Shown here: in pieces, positions 1 through 6,962 of the stretch
How the letters are laid out: each line of letters begins with the position of its first letter
Position numbering within the stretch: position 1 is the stretch's first letter
Assembly (NCBI RefSeq): GCF_000690905.1
Contig: NZ_JMCL01000037.1
Span: forward strand, 1 to 64,000
DNA: 64,000 bases
Direction of reading: 5' to 3'
Source of the DNA: Pseudomonas sp. Ant30-3
GTDB taxonomy: Bacteria > Pseudomonadota > Gammaproteobacteria > Pseudomonadales > Pseudomonadaceae
Notes under the pieces: model-generated
Told to the model about the DNA's origin: nothing
The model's database searches: none
The model's input: only the letters and a program-made list of their open reading frames with translations
Made by a program: the position numbers and the translations under genes

Positions 1-237
1 GGCGGGAATAACCTGCCGCCATCTCTTTTTCTAAACTCCAAATGTCACCGCCTGTTCATTGCCGTGTTTCGCCGGCTCTTTATGTTCGATATCACGCTGG
101 TGACAACCAATGCTGACTTGATCGACAAGCTTACGCAGCAAGCGATGCCGGTAATGCACATGCCAGTGAAAATCATCCCGTGGATTGCTGATGTCCATGC
201 TCCGAGGTATGGCAGGTTCGCGAAGATCATTCGCTAG
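1..237 (+). CDS. C-terminal end of an unidentified protein (5' end outside window)
   Basis: A frame open from the first base of the window runs 78 codons to a TAG at 235-237. It reads as ordinary protein, with mixed hydrophobic and charged residues (for example FDITLVTTNADLIDKL and PVKIIPWIADVHAPRYGRF). The start lies outside the window. It converges with the small leftward gene at 227-424, overlapping it by 11 bases. No family was recognised. The antisense 61-codon frame over the same bases looks like its shadow. Confidence 0.5.
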   Translation, partial: GGNNLPPSLFLNSKCHRLFIAVFRRLFMFDITLVTTNADLIDKLTQQAMPVMHMPVKIIPWIADVHAPRYGRFAKIIR

Positions 238-424
238 GCCCTCCCCTTACGCTCGCAGATTTGCCAGCCAAGGCTTTCATCGCCGCCCGCAGTTTCGCGC
301 AGTCGGTTTTCGCATCGCTGAGTACATACCTCGATCCGTAGTAGGTCAGCCAGGCGGTTGCTAACCCGGCACTCAATGCGCCGATTGATCCAAGCAGTAG
401 TTCCAGTTGTTCGCTCCCGAGCAT
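227..424 (-). CDS. Small single-span membrane protein, unknown function
   Basis: This gene encodes 65 residues starting at an ATG preceded by an AGGGAG ribosome site about seven bases upstream, which supports real translation. Residues 6-30 (LELLLGSIGALSAGLATAWL) form one probable membrane helix, followed by a charged tail. No known family was recognised. It lies between the repeat-rich region and the partial gene at the left edge and is transcribed away from mobI. Confidence 0.5.
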   Translation of the reverse strand: MLGSEQLELLLGSIGALSAGLATAWLTYYGSRYVLSDAKTDCAKLRAAMKALAGKSASVRGGPSE

Positions 425-766
425 GAGATTTACTCCCTCTCAATCCTGGCTGCTTACTCCAGCCCGCAAATTTGCGCTGTGCCAATGCTCCCACCATCGC
501 AATCAATCCCAAGGATTTAGTGCGCTCCGAATCCGCTGCCCGCCCTCTCCCTGCCCGCAGGTGCTTGCTCACTTCCGTTACACCCCCTTCACCCGCTTCG
601 CGACACAGGTTCAGGAAAACCACCCTCACACCACCTCGCTTGCTTATGGGAGTCTGACGGTTCACCTCACATAGAGAGAAAATCGCATTGGGGCTAGTTT
701 CATGCGCGCCGCTCTGAAAGGCCCGCGCAACGGGGCGTGTAGCGATATCCACGTCAGATGGTTGCC

Positions 767-826
767 GTGAAGGGGTGTCGTCATCGCCGAAGGGGTGTCG
801 TGAAGGGGTGTCGTGAAGGGGTGTTG
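767..826. repeat. Iteron-like repeat block A (four GAAGGGGTGTCG units)
   Basis: Four units of the form TGAAGGGGTGTCG occur, the last three head to tail with a 13-base period and the first separated by TCATCGC. The whole 60-base block recurs at 897-955. Tandem units of this size next to transfer and partition genes are typical of binding arrays for replication, partition or transfer proteins. Confidence 0.8.
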
Positions 827-896
827 CGGGCCTGAAACGCCCGCCCGCTAAGGCGTCGCGGCTATTCAGCCGGGTCAGTTTGCAGCAAACGGTACT

Positions 897-955
897 GTGA
901 AGAGGTGTCATCATCGTCGAAGGGTGTCGTGAAGGGGTGTCGTGAAGAGGTGTTG
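897..955. repeat. Iteron-like repeat block B (second copy)
   Basis: This is a near-identical copy of the block at 767-826, one base shorter in its second unit and with a few A-for-G changes (GAAGAGGTGTC). The four-unit layout and the spacer are kept, and the two blocks start 130 bases apart. The changes fall mostly in the outer units, so the inner two units may be the functional core. Confidence 0.8.
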
Positions 956-1019
956 TAGGTCGGAGCCCTTGATTTTGTTGGGCTCCACCATTTTTCGGCA
1001 CAGTTCCCAGGCGACTCGC

Positions 1020-1514
1020 TTAATCGGACGTTGCGGGGTAATCATGAGTGATGAACGCAGAAATCGAGCCGTCAACCACGCCAGCTTTCTTCACCGCAGG
1101 GACAAGCTGACGGCGGACTCGCTGAATGACCGAGCACGTTTCCCGGATCTCGGCGAGCTGGATTTCGTAGGCCCGAACGATGTTCTTCAAGGGCTCCTTG
1201 ACGAATGAGAACGACGAGACCGGGTACTTGCTTCCCTGACCCTTGTTGATTGTCCGGATGACCCGCGGTTTCTTGGCTTCGCCTTCCTTGAGCCTCGGCA
1301 AAATGACTTTCGCCCATTCGATGGTGACGGCATTCGGGCTGGATTGCCGGATACGGATCACGATCGGTATGTGCCCTGGCTTACCTGCGTGCAGTGAAAG
1401 GGCTGTCTGGAAGAAAGAGTCGCGCAGCTCCTCCGCTCGGCCGACAAGGCTGGAATAGACGCGATCAAGCTCCGCTACTGCTGGGTGTTTGGGGGCTTCA
1501 GAGGGTGAGTTCAT
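1020..1514 (-). CDS. mobI: MobI-like conjugative transfer protein
   Basis: The protein has 164 residues. The start at 1514 (MNSPSEAPK) is chosen over the upstream ATG at 1541 because AAAGGAG lies just before it. The protein is basic and mostly helical. Its centre (VTIEWAKVIL, then INKGQGSKYPVSSF, then a helical segment with IQLAEIRETC) matches my memory of the MobI family, the accessory factor SXT/R391 and IncA/C elements need for oriT function with a MOBH relaxase. Size, position beside parM and an upstream transfer-regulon operator (1571-1599) agree. The assignment is by resemblance and context, not alignment. Confidence 0.6.
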   Translation of the reverse strand: MNSPSEAPKHPAVAELDRVYSSLVGRAEELRDSFFQTALSLHAGKPGHIPIVIRIRQSSPNAVTIEWAKVILPRLKEGEAKKPRVIRTINKGQGSKYPVSSFSFVKEPLKNIVRAYEIQLAEIRETCSVIQRVRRQLVPAVKKAGVVDGSISAFITHDYPATSD

Positions 1515-1570
1515 ATGTTGCTCCTTTGTGGATGGGAGCATTTTGCGGGTCGACAGAGAAGGCGTGGATC

Positions 1571-1599
1571 GTTTTCAGACGCTAAAACGTCCTGAAAAC
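1571..1599. promoter_or_regulatory. Transfer-regulon operator 1 (mobI / parM divergent)
   Basis: Near-perfect palindrome with arms GTTTTCAGACG and CGTCCTGAAAAC. It is the most symmetric of eight related 29-base sites in the window. A -10-like CAAAAT lies 26-31 bases beyond it on the mobI side (1540-1545). A GATTAT lies at the same distance on the parM side (1625-1630), so this copy may drive both directions. The mobI ATG lies 57 bases away. Confidence 0.75.
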
Positions 1600-1636
1600 G
1601 AAGCCCAAAGCTTTCAGGAAGGCTGATTATTACGGT

Positions 1637-1733
1637 GCGTCGTCATCTGGTGACCGGGTGATGCAGATATAGCGCTTGGGATTCTTTGGATGTGGGGTTT
1701 CATGTGCTGCGGGGTCATTCGCGTCGTCATCTG
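1637..1733. repeat. 13-bp direct repeat upstream of parM, possible partition site
   Basis: GCGTCGTCATCTG occurs at 1637-1649 and again at 1721-1733. The second copy extends into a small inverted repeat (GCGTC ... GACGC). ParM-type partition loci normally have a repeated centromere upstream of the actin gene where the small DNA-binding partner binds. These repeats are in that position but are few, so the call is tentative. Confidence 0.35.
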
Positions 1734-1774
1734 ACGCACTTCTTTTGTCATTTTTTGCTGGGAGCGGCATTCGA

Positions 1775-2755
1775 ATGGGTAACGCCTTAGGTCTGGATAT
1801 TGGTTACAGCAACGTGATTGGCGTTTTTGGCAGTGGGGATGGGCATCCGGAGTCGATTATTCGCCCCTCGCAGGCCGCTCCCTTGAGCGTTCTGCCTGGG
1901 GATTCTGGGTTACGCGCTGGTGAAGTAATCGTGGAGGTTGATGGAGCGCCCTGGGTGGCATTTGCCGCGCCCGGCCGTGTTCAGGATGGACGAGAACTGC
2001 ACGAGGACTACACGTCTTCGCACGCCTATGAGGCCCTGTTTAAGGGTGCTCTGCTGCATGCAGCGGGTGATAAAGACGTAATTGACTGCTTAGTAACTGG
2101 TCTTCCTGTCTCGCAGGCTCGCGATAAGGCCTATGTGGAAGCCCTAGTAAAGCGTATGACTGGGACACATCGCATTACGCCAAAGCGAGAGGTTACCGTT
2201 AAGCGAGTAGAGGTTGTTGCTCAGCCGATCGGGACTCTGACAGAGATCTACTGCAACTCAGATGCATCGGAAGTTATTGAGGAGTCAGTTTCGATCATTA
2301 TCGATCCGGGATTTTTCAGTGTTGATTGGGTCGTATTTGACCATCGCGAACTGGTAGTCAATTCCAGCAGCAGCAGCCTCAAGGCTATGTCTGTTGTACT
2401 TGAAGCGTGCAATGAAGAAATTGCGAAGGATCATGGCGGTATTCCTGGCGTAGAAAAAATTGAACATGCGCTCCAGTCGGGTAAGTCATACATCCTGATT
2501 TATGGCCGCAAGGTTGAACTTGCAGAATATCTAGAGCGTGCTGCCGAACGTGTTATCCCATCAGTTTTCACTGAGATTAAACAAGGACTTCGATTCCTGA
2601 AGGGCCGTGCTATCGACTGTGTGATCCTCGGCGGTGGGGGAGCCTCATTGTATGAGCCATTTGCCAGAAAAGAATTTCCCGATGCATTGGTAGTCAAGCC
2701 CGTGAACAGCGTAAAAAGCAATGCCGAAGGTTTCTGGCATATCGCACGCTCTTAA
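1775..2755 (+). CDS. parM: ParM/StbA-type actin-like plasmid segregation ATPase
   Basis: This is a 326-residue actin-fold ATPase that forms filaments pushing replicated DNA apart. The frame is open from 1676, but the start is placed at 1775 because GGGAG precedes it and the family begins directly with the first phosphate motif (MGNALGLDIGYSNVIGVF). The second phosphate motif (IIDPGFFSVDWVVF) and an adenosine motif (VILGGGGASLYE) are visible, and the length matches the family. The small StbB-like gene follows. Comparable parM genes sit next to mobI in SXT/R391-type elements. Base composition is more AT-rich than the tra genes. Confidence 0.88.
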   Translation: MGNALGLDIGYSNVIGVFGSGDGHPESIIRPSQAAPLSVLPGDSGLRAGEVIVEVDGAPWVAFAAPGRVQDGRELHEDYTSSHAYEALFKGALLHAAGDKDVIDCLVTGLPVSQARDKAYVEALVKRMTGTHRITPKREVTVKRVEVVAQPIGTLTEIYCNSDASEVIEESVSIIIDPGFFSVDWVVFDHRELVVNSSSSSLKAMSVVLEACNEEIAKDHGGIPGVEKIEHALQSGKSYILIYGRKVELAEYLERAAERVIPSVFTEIKQGLRFLKGRAIDCVILGGGGASLYEPFARKEFPDALVVKPVNSVKSNAEGFWHIARS

Positions 2756-2792
2756 TGTAAACGGGTGCGCAAGGACGCGCTGAGGAGGGAAT

Positions 2793-3065
2793 GTGGATAA
2801 AACGATGAGACTACAATGCCGAGTCACGCCAGCGACACAAGAATTGCACGCGCATCTTGAAACTATTGACCCCGATTATCGTGGCAAAAGACTTGTTGCA
2901 ATGGCAGCGCTATATCTAAGCATGATTAGTGCGACCGAAGATGCTAAAAGTAAGCAAGCAGATATTCAGCAAGACAATATTGTTGCTGATGACAAAAAAG
3001 AACAAATCAGTAATGAGCCAGTCTCTCGTCCAGTTGCCAGCTGGATAAGGGGGGCAAATGTTTAA
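2793..3065 (+). CDS. Small StbB/ParR-like partner of ParM
   Basis: The protein has 90 residues, starting at GTG 2793 (or ATG 2805) after a GAGGAGGGA ribosome site. A short N-terminal segment (MRLQCRVTPATQELHAHLETI) could form a ribbon-helix-helix or helical DNA-binding unit, and the C-terminal half is hydrophilic and probably disordered. The gene directly after parM is usually the DNA-binding adaptor linking filament to centromere, and that context drives the call. The stop overlaps the next gene by eight bases, indicating translational coupling. AT-rich. Confidence 0.55.
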   Translation: MDKTMRLQCRVTPATQELHAHLETIDPDYRGKRLVAMAALYLSMISATEDAKSKQADIQQDNIVADDKKEQISNEPVSRPVASWIRGANV

Positions 3066-3627
3066 TATCCGTATCAGCTCTTTTATTGCAGTATCTGCAT
3101 GCATTGCCATAGGTACTTCAGTGAGCGCTAAAGCTAATGGTTTTTCATTAAAAGGAACGATGTGGGAGCGAGCGTCAATGGCCTCCGTATGCAAGCCGGA
3201 CCCTCTGCTTCTATATTCACTAGCTCTAAAGGAATCTAAAACATCTGCCGGAAAAGGCATGATTGCACCTCACCCGTTTGCGCTTCGCAATGAACCTAGT
3301 GGCGCTCTGTACCCTAATACCTACATGGATGCCAAGGCTGTACTCGGCAAATATATTGGCGAAGACATCCTCACCGACATAGGGATTATGCAAATAAACT
3401 ATCGTTGGAACGGAAATAGAGTAGCGCGCCCGGAGTTTCTTCTTGACCCCGAGGTGAACATCCGCGTTGGTGCTGAGATACTTTGCGAGTCGATTGCTCA
3501 ATATCCTGTCGATATGCAACTTGCTATTGGTGGGTACCATACACGAAACCCAAAGCGTGAACTTGACGCACGCGAGTATGCGAGTAATGTGCTCAGCATT
3601 TGGCGTTCACTACAGCGTTTAAAGTAA
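3058..3627 (+). CDS. Periplasmic lytic transglycosylase (SLT family, conjugation-type)
   Basis: The protein has 189 residues with a signal peptide (about residues 1-27, hydrophobic to SVSAKA). The catalytic glutamate is in LYSLALKESKT, and the family motif DIGIMQINYRW follows, with a later VNIRVGAEILCES segment. Such small transglycosylases open peptidoglycan locally so that a transfer apparatus can cross the wall. Here it is outside the main tra clusters, coupled to the partition genes. It starts inside the preceding gene and is AT-rich like it. Confidence 0.85.
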   Translation: MFNIRISSFIAVSACIAIGTSVSAKANGFSLKGTMWERASMASVCKPDPLLLYSLALKESKTSAGKGMIAPHPFALRNEPSGALYPNTYMDAKAVLGKYIGEDILTDIGIMQINYRWNGNRVARPEFLLDPEVNIRVGAEILCESIAQYPVDMQLAIGGYHTRNPKRELDAREYASNVLSIWRSLQRLK

Positions 3628-3637
3628 GGGCAGGGAC

Positions 3638-4672
3638 ATGCGAGTTAAGATCAACGCATCGATGATACAAATGGGTCTGCGCTGGCTGACATCTGGCTTG
3701 CGGGATTTCAATGTCATTCTCGCCGAGCAGCGCTTGACTCAAAGCGATATGGTTTGGCTTTCGTCTTTGAGCGCGAACCAGCGTCAGTTGAACGCTGTAG
3801 ATGCCCTTCCCGTTTCTCTCTACCGTGTTCACTACAACACCCTGAAAGTCGGCAGGGGCTACCTGGACGATGAGGAATTCAGGGAGATTGGCAACAAGAT
3901 GGTCATGTTCATGGAGTTTTGTCATTTCTCCCGCGTCAACGAAACAAGCCCTATTCTGGCTGTAGGCCTCGACGATGTTGGGTATCGGGTGTTCGAGGCA
4001 GGATCTTTCGACTCTCGCATGATGCTGGTGAGCCGCGGCGGGTTCTCGATTGGCACCAGGTGCAACCTCAGGAAGCTGAGGATGAACCTATCATCGCCAG
4101 ATGATCAACTGAGAGACGTGACCACCGTATTGCTTGGCGACCTTCGGTACTTCCTGAAGCCTGGCGTGAGTGGCATAGGCCGGGTTAAAGACTATCCGTC
4201 TACGATGCCCCTCGATGTGGTTGCGACCGAGTTGCTTCAGCAGAAGCTACAGCCAAAGCTGGTCGCGCAATGGACAGGATTGAATGCAGACGAGGTAGTA
4301 CGGATGAAGCGCTCTTTGCTACGGGATACCCCCCTTGTCCAGTCCCAAAGCGGGCGAATACAGGCACCGAATAAGACACTGGCTGAAAGCCCTCTTCACA
4401 GCCTGCTCTACCTCACTGTGTACAGGCTGCTCGCCGACAATCCTCTTCGGCGGACGAATGCTCGCGCGGTGGTTGCGGCTCATCGTGAGTATGTGGAGCT
4501 GTGTAAAGCGGTTGGCGTCGAGGCCAGCGATATGATCTCCCCTTCCAATGGCTACCAGCTCAGCAACGCAATGAAGACCGGAGACATCACTCTCACCCCG
4601 TGCAGCAAGTGCAAGGAGATCAATGCTCGTTACGCGCTCAAGCCCGGCCGATGCATCTGGTGCAACCACTGA
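3638..4672 (+). CDS. FlhC-like zinc transcriptional regulator with long N-terminal extension
   Basis: The protein has 344 residues. The last 150 or so follow the FlhC pattern: a helix-turn-helix-like segment (LQPKLVAQWTGLNADEVVRMKRSLL), a proline-containing spacer, a helical bundle (SLLYLTVYRLLAD), a tyrosine-rich helix (HREYVELC), and four zinc cysteines in two CxxC pairs 13 residues apart (CSKC, CIWC). FlhC itself is about 190 residues. The first 170 are extra, and the part near residues 15-65 (LRDFNVILAEQRLTQSD) recalls FlhD, suggesting a one-chain FlhD-FlhC. SetCD and AcaCD, the activators of SXT and IncA/C transfer, are two-gene FlhDC relatives. It is the best candidate for binding the eight palindromes listed here. 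Confidence 0.72.
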   Translation: MRVKINASMIQMGLRWLTSGLRDFNVILAEQRLTQSDMVWLSSLSANQRQLNAVDALPVSLYRVHYNTLKVGRGYLDDEEFREIGNKMVMFMEFCHFSRVNETSPILAVGLDDVGYRVFEAGSFDSRMMLVSRGGFSIGTRCNLRKLRMNLSSPDDQLRDVTTVLLGDLRYFLKPGVSGIGRVKDYPSTMPLDVVATELLQQKLQPKLVAQWTGLNADEVVRMKRSLLRDTPLVQSQSGRIQAPNKTLAESPLHSLLYLTVYRLLADNPLRRTNARAVVAAHREYVELCKAVGVEASDMISPSNGYQLSNAMKTGDITLTPCSKCKEINARYALKPGRCIWCNH

Positions 4673-4753
4673 ACATCCTCTGCCAGGCCGTAGCCAGGCG
4701 GCATGCCAAGCGGACGACTTGGGTTATGGGTGAGATGCTGTAGGGTCGGAAGC

Positions 4754-6055
4754 ATGCAAAGGCGAAAAGTGACCTTTAGGCTTTACCCCAATGTCAGCCA
4801 GCAAGAACGGCTGGACGGCTGGGTGCGCCTGCACGCCGAACTGTACAACGCTGCGCTTCAGGAGCGCATCGAGGCGTACCGCAAAGCTGGTATCAGTATC
4901 AGCTACTACGACCAACAGAACACGTTACCCGTCATAAAACAGTTTCGGCCGGAGCTGGTCGAGCTGGGTAGTCATGCCCTGCAAGAGACCCTGCGCCGAC
5001 TGGATCGAGCCTTTCAGGCGTTCTTTCGCCGGGTCAAAGCTGGCCAGTCACCGGGATTTCCCCGCTTCAAATCCAGCGCCCGCTACTCGGGCTTCTCCTA
5101 CCCCGATCCAGCCGGCTGGAAGCTCCAGCAGCTCGGCCAGCGCGGCGGCACGTTGCGGCTGGGCAGCGGCAAGGGCGCGATGATGATTCGTCTGCGGGGC
5201 CGCCACCGTTTCGCCGATTTCACGCCGAATGACCTGACCCTCAGCCGCCGCCGCAATCACGCCACCGGCCAAGATCAGTGGTATGCCTCGATCACCCTAC
5301 GGGTGCCCGAGTCCGCCTGTCGGCGTGAGCGAACAGGCGACGATGCAATTGGTATCGACCTGGGCGTCAGTCACTGGGCCAACTTTGATGATGGCAGCCA
5401 GATCGAAAACCCCCGCTGGCTGCGCGAGGCGCTGCCCCAGTTGGCCAACCTGCAACGACAACGCGCCAGAAGGAAGCGGGGTTCGCACCGCTATCGGCTG
5501 CTAAGCCAGGAAATCATCCGTCTGCACCAGCGCATTGCAGATGGACGGCGCGACTTCCTGCATAAACAAACGACTTCCCTGGTGCAGCGCTGCGCCCTGA
5601 TCGCCACGGAAGAACTGCAACCCCAGAACATGAGCCGCAGCGCTAAGGGCACGGTTGAGAAACCGGGCCGTCGCGTGCGGCAAAAGGCTGGACTGAACCG
5701 GGAAATTCTCTCGGCCGGCTTCAGCATGGCGCATCAGATGCTCACCTACAAAGCGCACGAAGCTGGTTCCGTTTTGCATCTGTCCGATACGCGCCGATTA
5801 AAACCCTCGCAGCGCTGTTCAGCCTGCTGGGCCATCGTGCCCAAACTGCTCAGTGAGCGCATGCACCGCTGTGCCTGTGGCTGCGTGCTGCCGAGGGATC
5901 AGAACAGCGCCAGGGTCGTACTGCTCGACGCCTGGATACTGCAAGACACGCCTGGGACGGGCGTGACGGCGAGACTCAAGCCGCTGTCCGCGCAAGCGGT
6001 CAAGCCCAAGTCAACGACCCGCGAAATTCCGACGACAACCGCACATGCGGTTTAG
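4754..6055 (+). CDS. tnpB: TnpB, IS200/IS605-type RNA-guided nuclease (element 1)
   Basis: The protein has 433 residues, starting at MQRRKVTFRLYPN, the usual TnpB opening, rather than the upstream in-frame codon at 4703. The RuvC catalytic residues are intact: Asp in AIGIDLGVSHW, Glu in LIATEELQPQNM, Asp in LPRDQNSARVV. A zinc ribbon is present (CSACW ... CACGC). No tnpA lies beside it, so it is a tnpB-only element that would need a transposase elsewhere. The C-terminal tail after the zinc ribbon is long and low in predicted structure. A hairpin overlaps the stop codon. Confidence 0.9.
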   Translation: MQRRKVTFRLYPNVSQQERLDGWVRLHAELYNAALQERIEAYRKAGISISYYDQQNTLPVIKQFRPELVELGSHALQETLRRLDRAFQAFFRRVKAGQSPGFPRFKSSARYSGFSYPDPAGWKLQQLGQRGGTLRLGSGKGAMMIRLRGRHRFADFTPNDLTLSRRRNHATGQDQWYASITLRVPESACRRERTGDDAIGIDLGVSHWANFDDGSQIENPRWLREALPQLANLQRQRARRKRGSHRYRLLSQEIIRLHQRIADGRRDFLHKQTTSLVQRCALIATEELQPQNMSRSAKGTVEKPGRRVRQKAGLNREILSAGFSMAHQMLTYKAHEAGSVLHLSDTRRLKPSQRCSACWAIVPKLLSERMHRCACGCVLPRDQNSARVVLLDAWILQDTPGTGVTARLKPLSAQAVKPKSTTREIPTTTAHAV

Positions 6056-6072
6056 TGGCGGAAGAGTTCATT
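6038..6072 (+). ncRNA. Probable right end and 3' part of the TnpB guide RNA (element 1)
   Basis: The inverted repeat AACCGC-ACAT-GCGGTT spans the end of tnpB and is followed by GTGGCGGAAGAG. TnpB guide RNAs (reRNA) come from the 3' end of the tnpB transcript, end at the element boundary, and take the adjacent flank as guide. The shared sequence of the duplicated downstream gene begins at about 6073, which places the element end there within a base or two. The 5' limit of the RNA is not visible. Confidence 0.5.
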
Positions 6073-6082
6073 GGTGAACGAG

Positions 6083-6445
6083 ATGCGAAACGACAAAGTT
6101 GAGTGCCAGTGCTGCAAGAAAATGATGGTCCCGAAGGTGGTCACTAGCGCCCCCTTCTACATCAGCGGCGTCCCCGTTGGTGGCCGGGACCCGGAGTCTT
6201 CGGTTTGTCCGTTTTGCCTGTCGCCCAAGTGGATGCTGACTGAGCAGCAGGTTCTCACTGGAGCAAAAGCGAATGCTGAGTTTTTTGGCATCATGGTGTT
6301 GCTTCTGATCAACATCGTCGTGTTCGCCCGCTTGGGTGCCGAGGCGTTGGGCGTGAGCCTTGGCCTGTCTGTTTTGATGTTCCTGTTGCGGGAGCGAATT
6401 GCCATCGCGGTGAAGGGTTGGCTGGCCGAACTCTTCAAGGGATGA
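6083..6445 (+). CDS. Zinc-ribbon membrane protein, copy A
   Basis: The protein has about 120 residues. It begins MRNDKVECQCCKKMMVPKV and has two CxxC pairs (CQCC, CPFC) that probably bind one zinc, then two probable membrane helices near residues 72-106. A paralogue starts at 6630. The first 20 residues are almost identical between the copies, the rest diverged. The TnpB element ends just before the shared GTGAACGAGATGCG, and the GAGGGG ribosome site seen in front of copy B is missing here, so expression may be reduced or come from TnpB read-through. Alternative starts are TTG 6071 and GTG 6074. Function unknown. Confidence 0.65.
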   Translation: MRNDKVECQCCKKMMVPKVVTSAPFYISGVPVGGRDPESSVCPFCLSPKWMLTEQQVLTGAKANAEFFGIMVLLLINIVVFARLGAEALGVSLGLSVLMFLLRERIAIAVKGWLAELFKG

Positions 6446-6629
6446 ATTGGGCAGTCGATAGAGAGAAAGGTTTCGTTGTGCGCCAGGCTCGCCCGCAGTC
6501 GCGAAGGTGAGGTGTCTACCCATCCAGGGAGAGGCCTGCCCTAGCCAGTTCCTGCCATTACGTAGATTCGCTTGGGTTTACAGCGCGCTGTGAGATTCTT
6601 AGGGTAAGAACTTTCGAGGGGTGAACGAG

Positions 6630-6935
6630 ATGCGAAACGACAAGGCTGAGTGCCAATGCTGCAAGAAAATGATGGTTCCACGTGTGGTTATGGAGCGATC
6701 GATTTATGTCGATGGTGTGCAGGTCGGGGGTGAGAAGCCTCTCAAAAGCATCTGCCCCTTCTGTTTAAGCGAGGAGTGGAATGGGATGCCTCGGAAAAGC
6801 GGGCTTGCTCGCTTGCGTCGTGATGCCATTCTTGGGCTTCGAGCGATTTCTTTGGAGCTGACTATCATTGGTGGAATCGCCCTCTTTTTCGCTGTCATGG
6901 CGATCTACCGATTTGTCTTTGTCGGCTTCAACTAA
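6630..6935 (+). CDS. Zinc-ribbon membrane protein, copy B
   Basis: The protein has 101 residues from ATG 6630, with GAGGGG nine bases upstream; a GTG at 6621 is possible but touches the ribosome site. Like copy A it has a CQCC and a CPFC pair, and it has one C-terminal membrane helix (LTIIGGIALFFAVMAIYRFVFV). The zinc end would face the cytoplasm or be a small regulatory head. It is followed directly by a strong terminator shared with traG. No known family recognised. Confidence 0.68.
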   Translation: MRNDKAECQCCKKMMVPRVVMERSIYVDGVQVGGEKPLKSICPFCLSEEWNGMPRKSGLARLRRDAILGLRAISLELTIIGGIALFFAVMAIYRFVFVGFN

Positions 6936-6960
6936 AAAGGGGCTATAAAGCCCCTTTTTT
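6934..6960. terminator. Bidirectional rho-independent terminator
   Basis: A hairpin with arms AAAAAGGGGCT and AGCCCCTTTTTT and a short ATAA loop. It ends the rightward copy B transcript and the leftward traF-traH-traG operon, whose last stop codon lies three bases beyond. Confidence 0.92.
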
Positions 6961-6962
6961 AC

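Larger units (their letters stand above)
425..1019. other. Non-coding region with iteron-like repeats, candidate origin or oriT-flanking region
   Basis: About 600 bases lack a convincing gene. A long leftward frame crosses it (to 1001), but that frame is made partly of the repeats and has no ribosome site. The right half holds two 60-base repeat blocks built from 13-base units, and the left half holds one inverted unit at 580-592. The position next to a MobI-like gene suggests an oriT, replication origin or partition locus. The sequence alone cannot say which. Confidence 0.45.

Noticed and set aside
767..955. CRISPR-like array
   Set aside because: Units are 13 bases, head to tail without unique spacers, and no cas genes are present.
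234..1001. Leftward 255-codon frame across the repeat region
   Set aside because: No ribosome site, repeated PLHDTPSRHP-type translation caused by the iterons, and it covers the better-supported 65-residue gene.
4673..4753. Left end of TnpB element 1
   Set aside because: A small inverted repeat (GCCG ... GGCGGC) is present, but no target tetranucleotide or boundary can be fixed.
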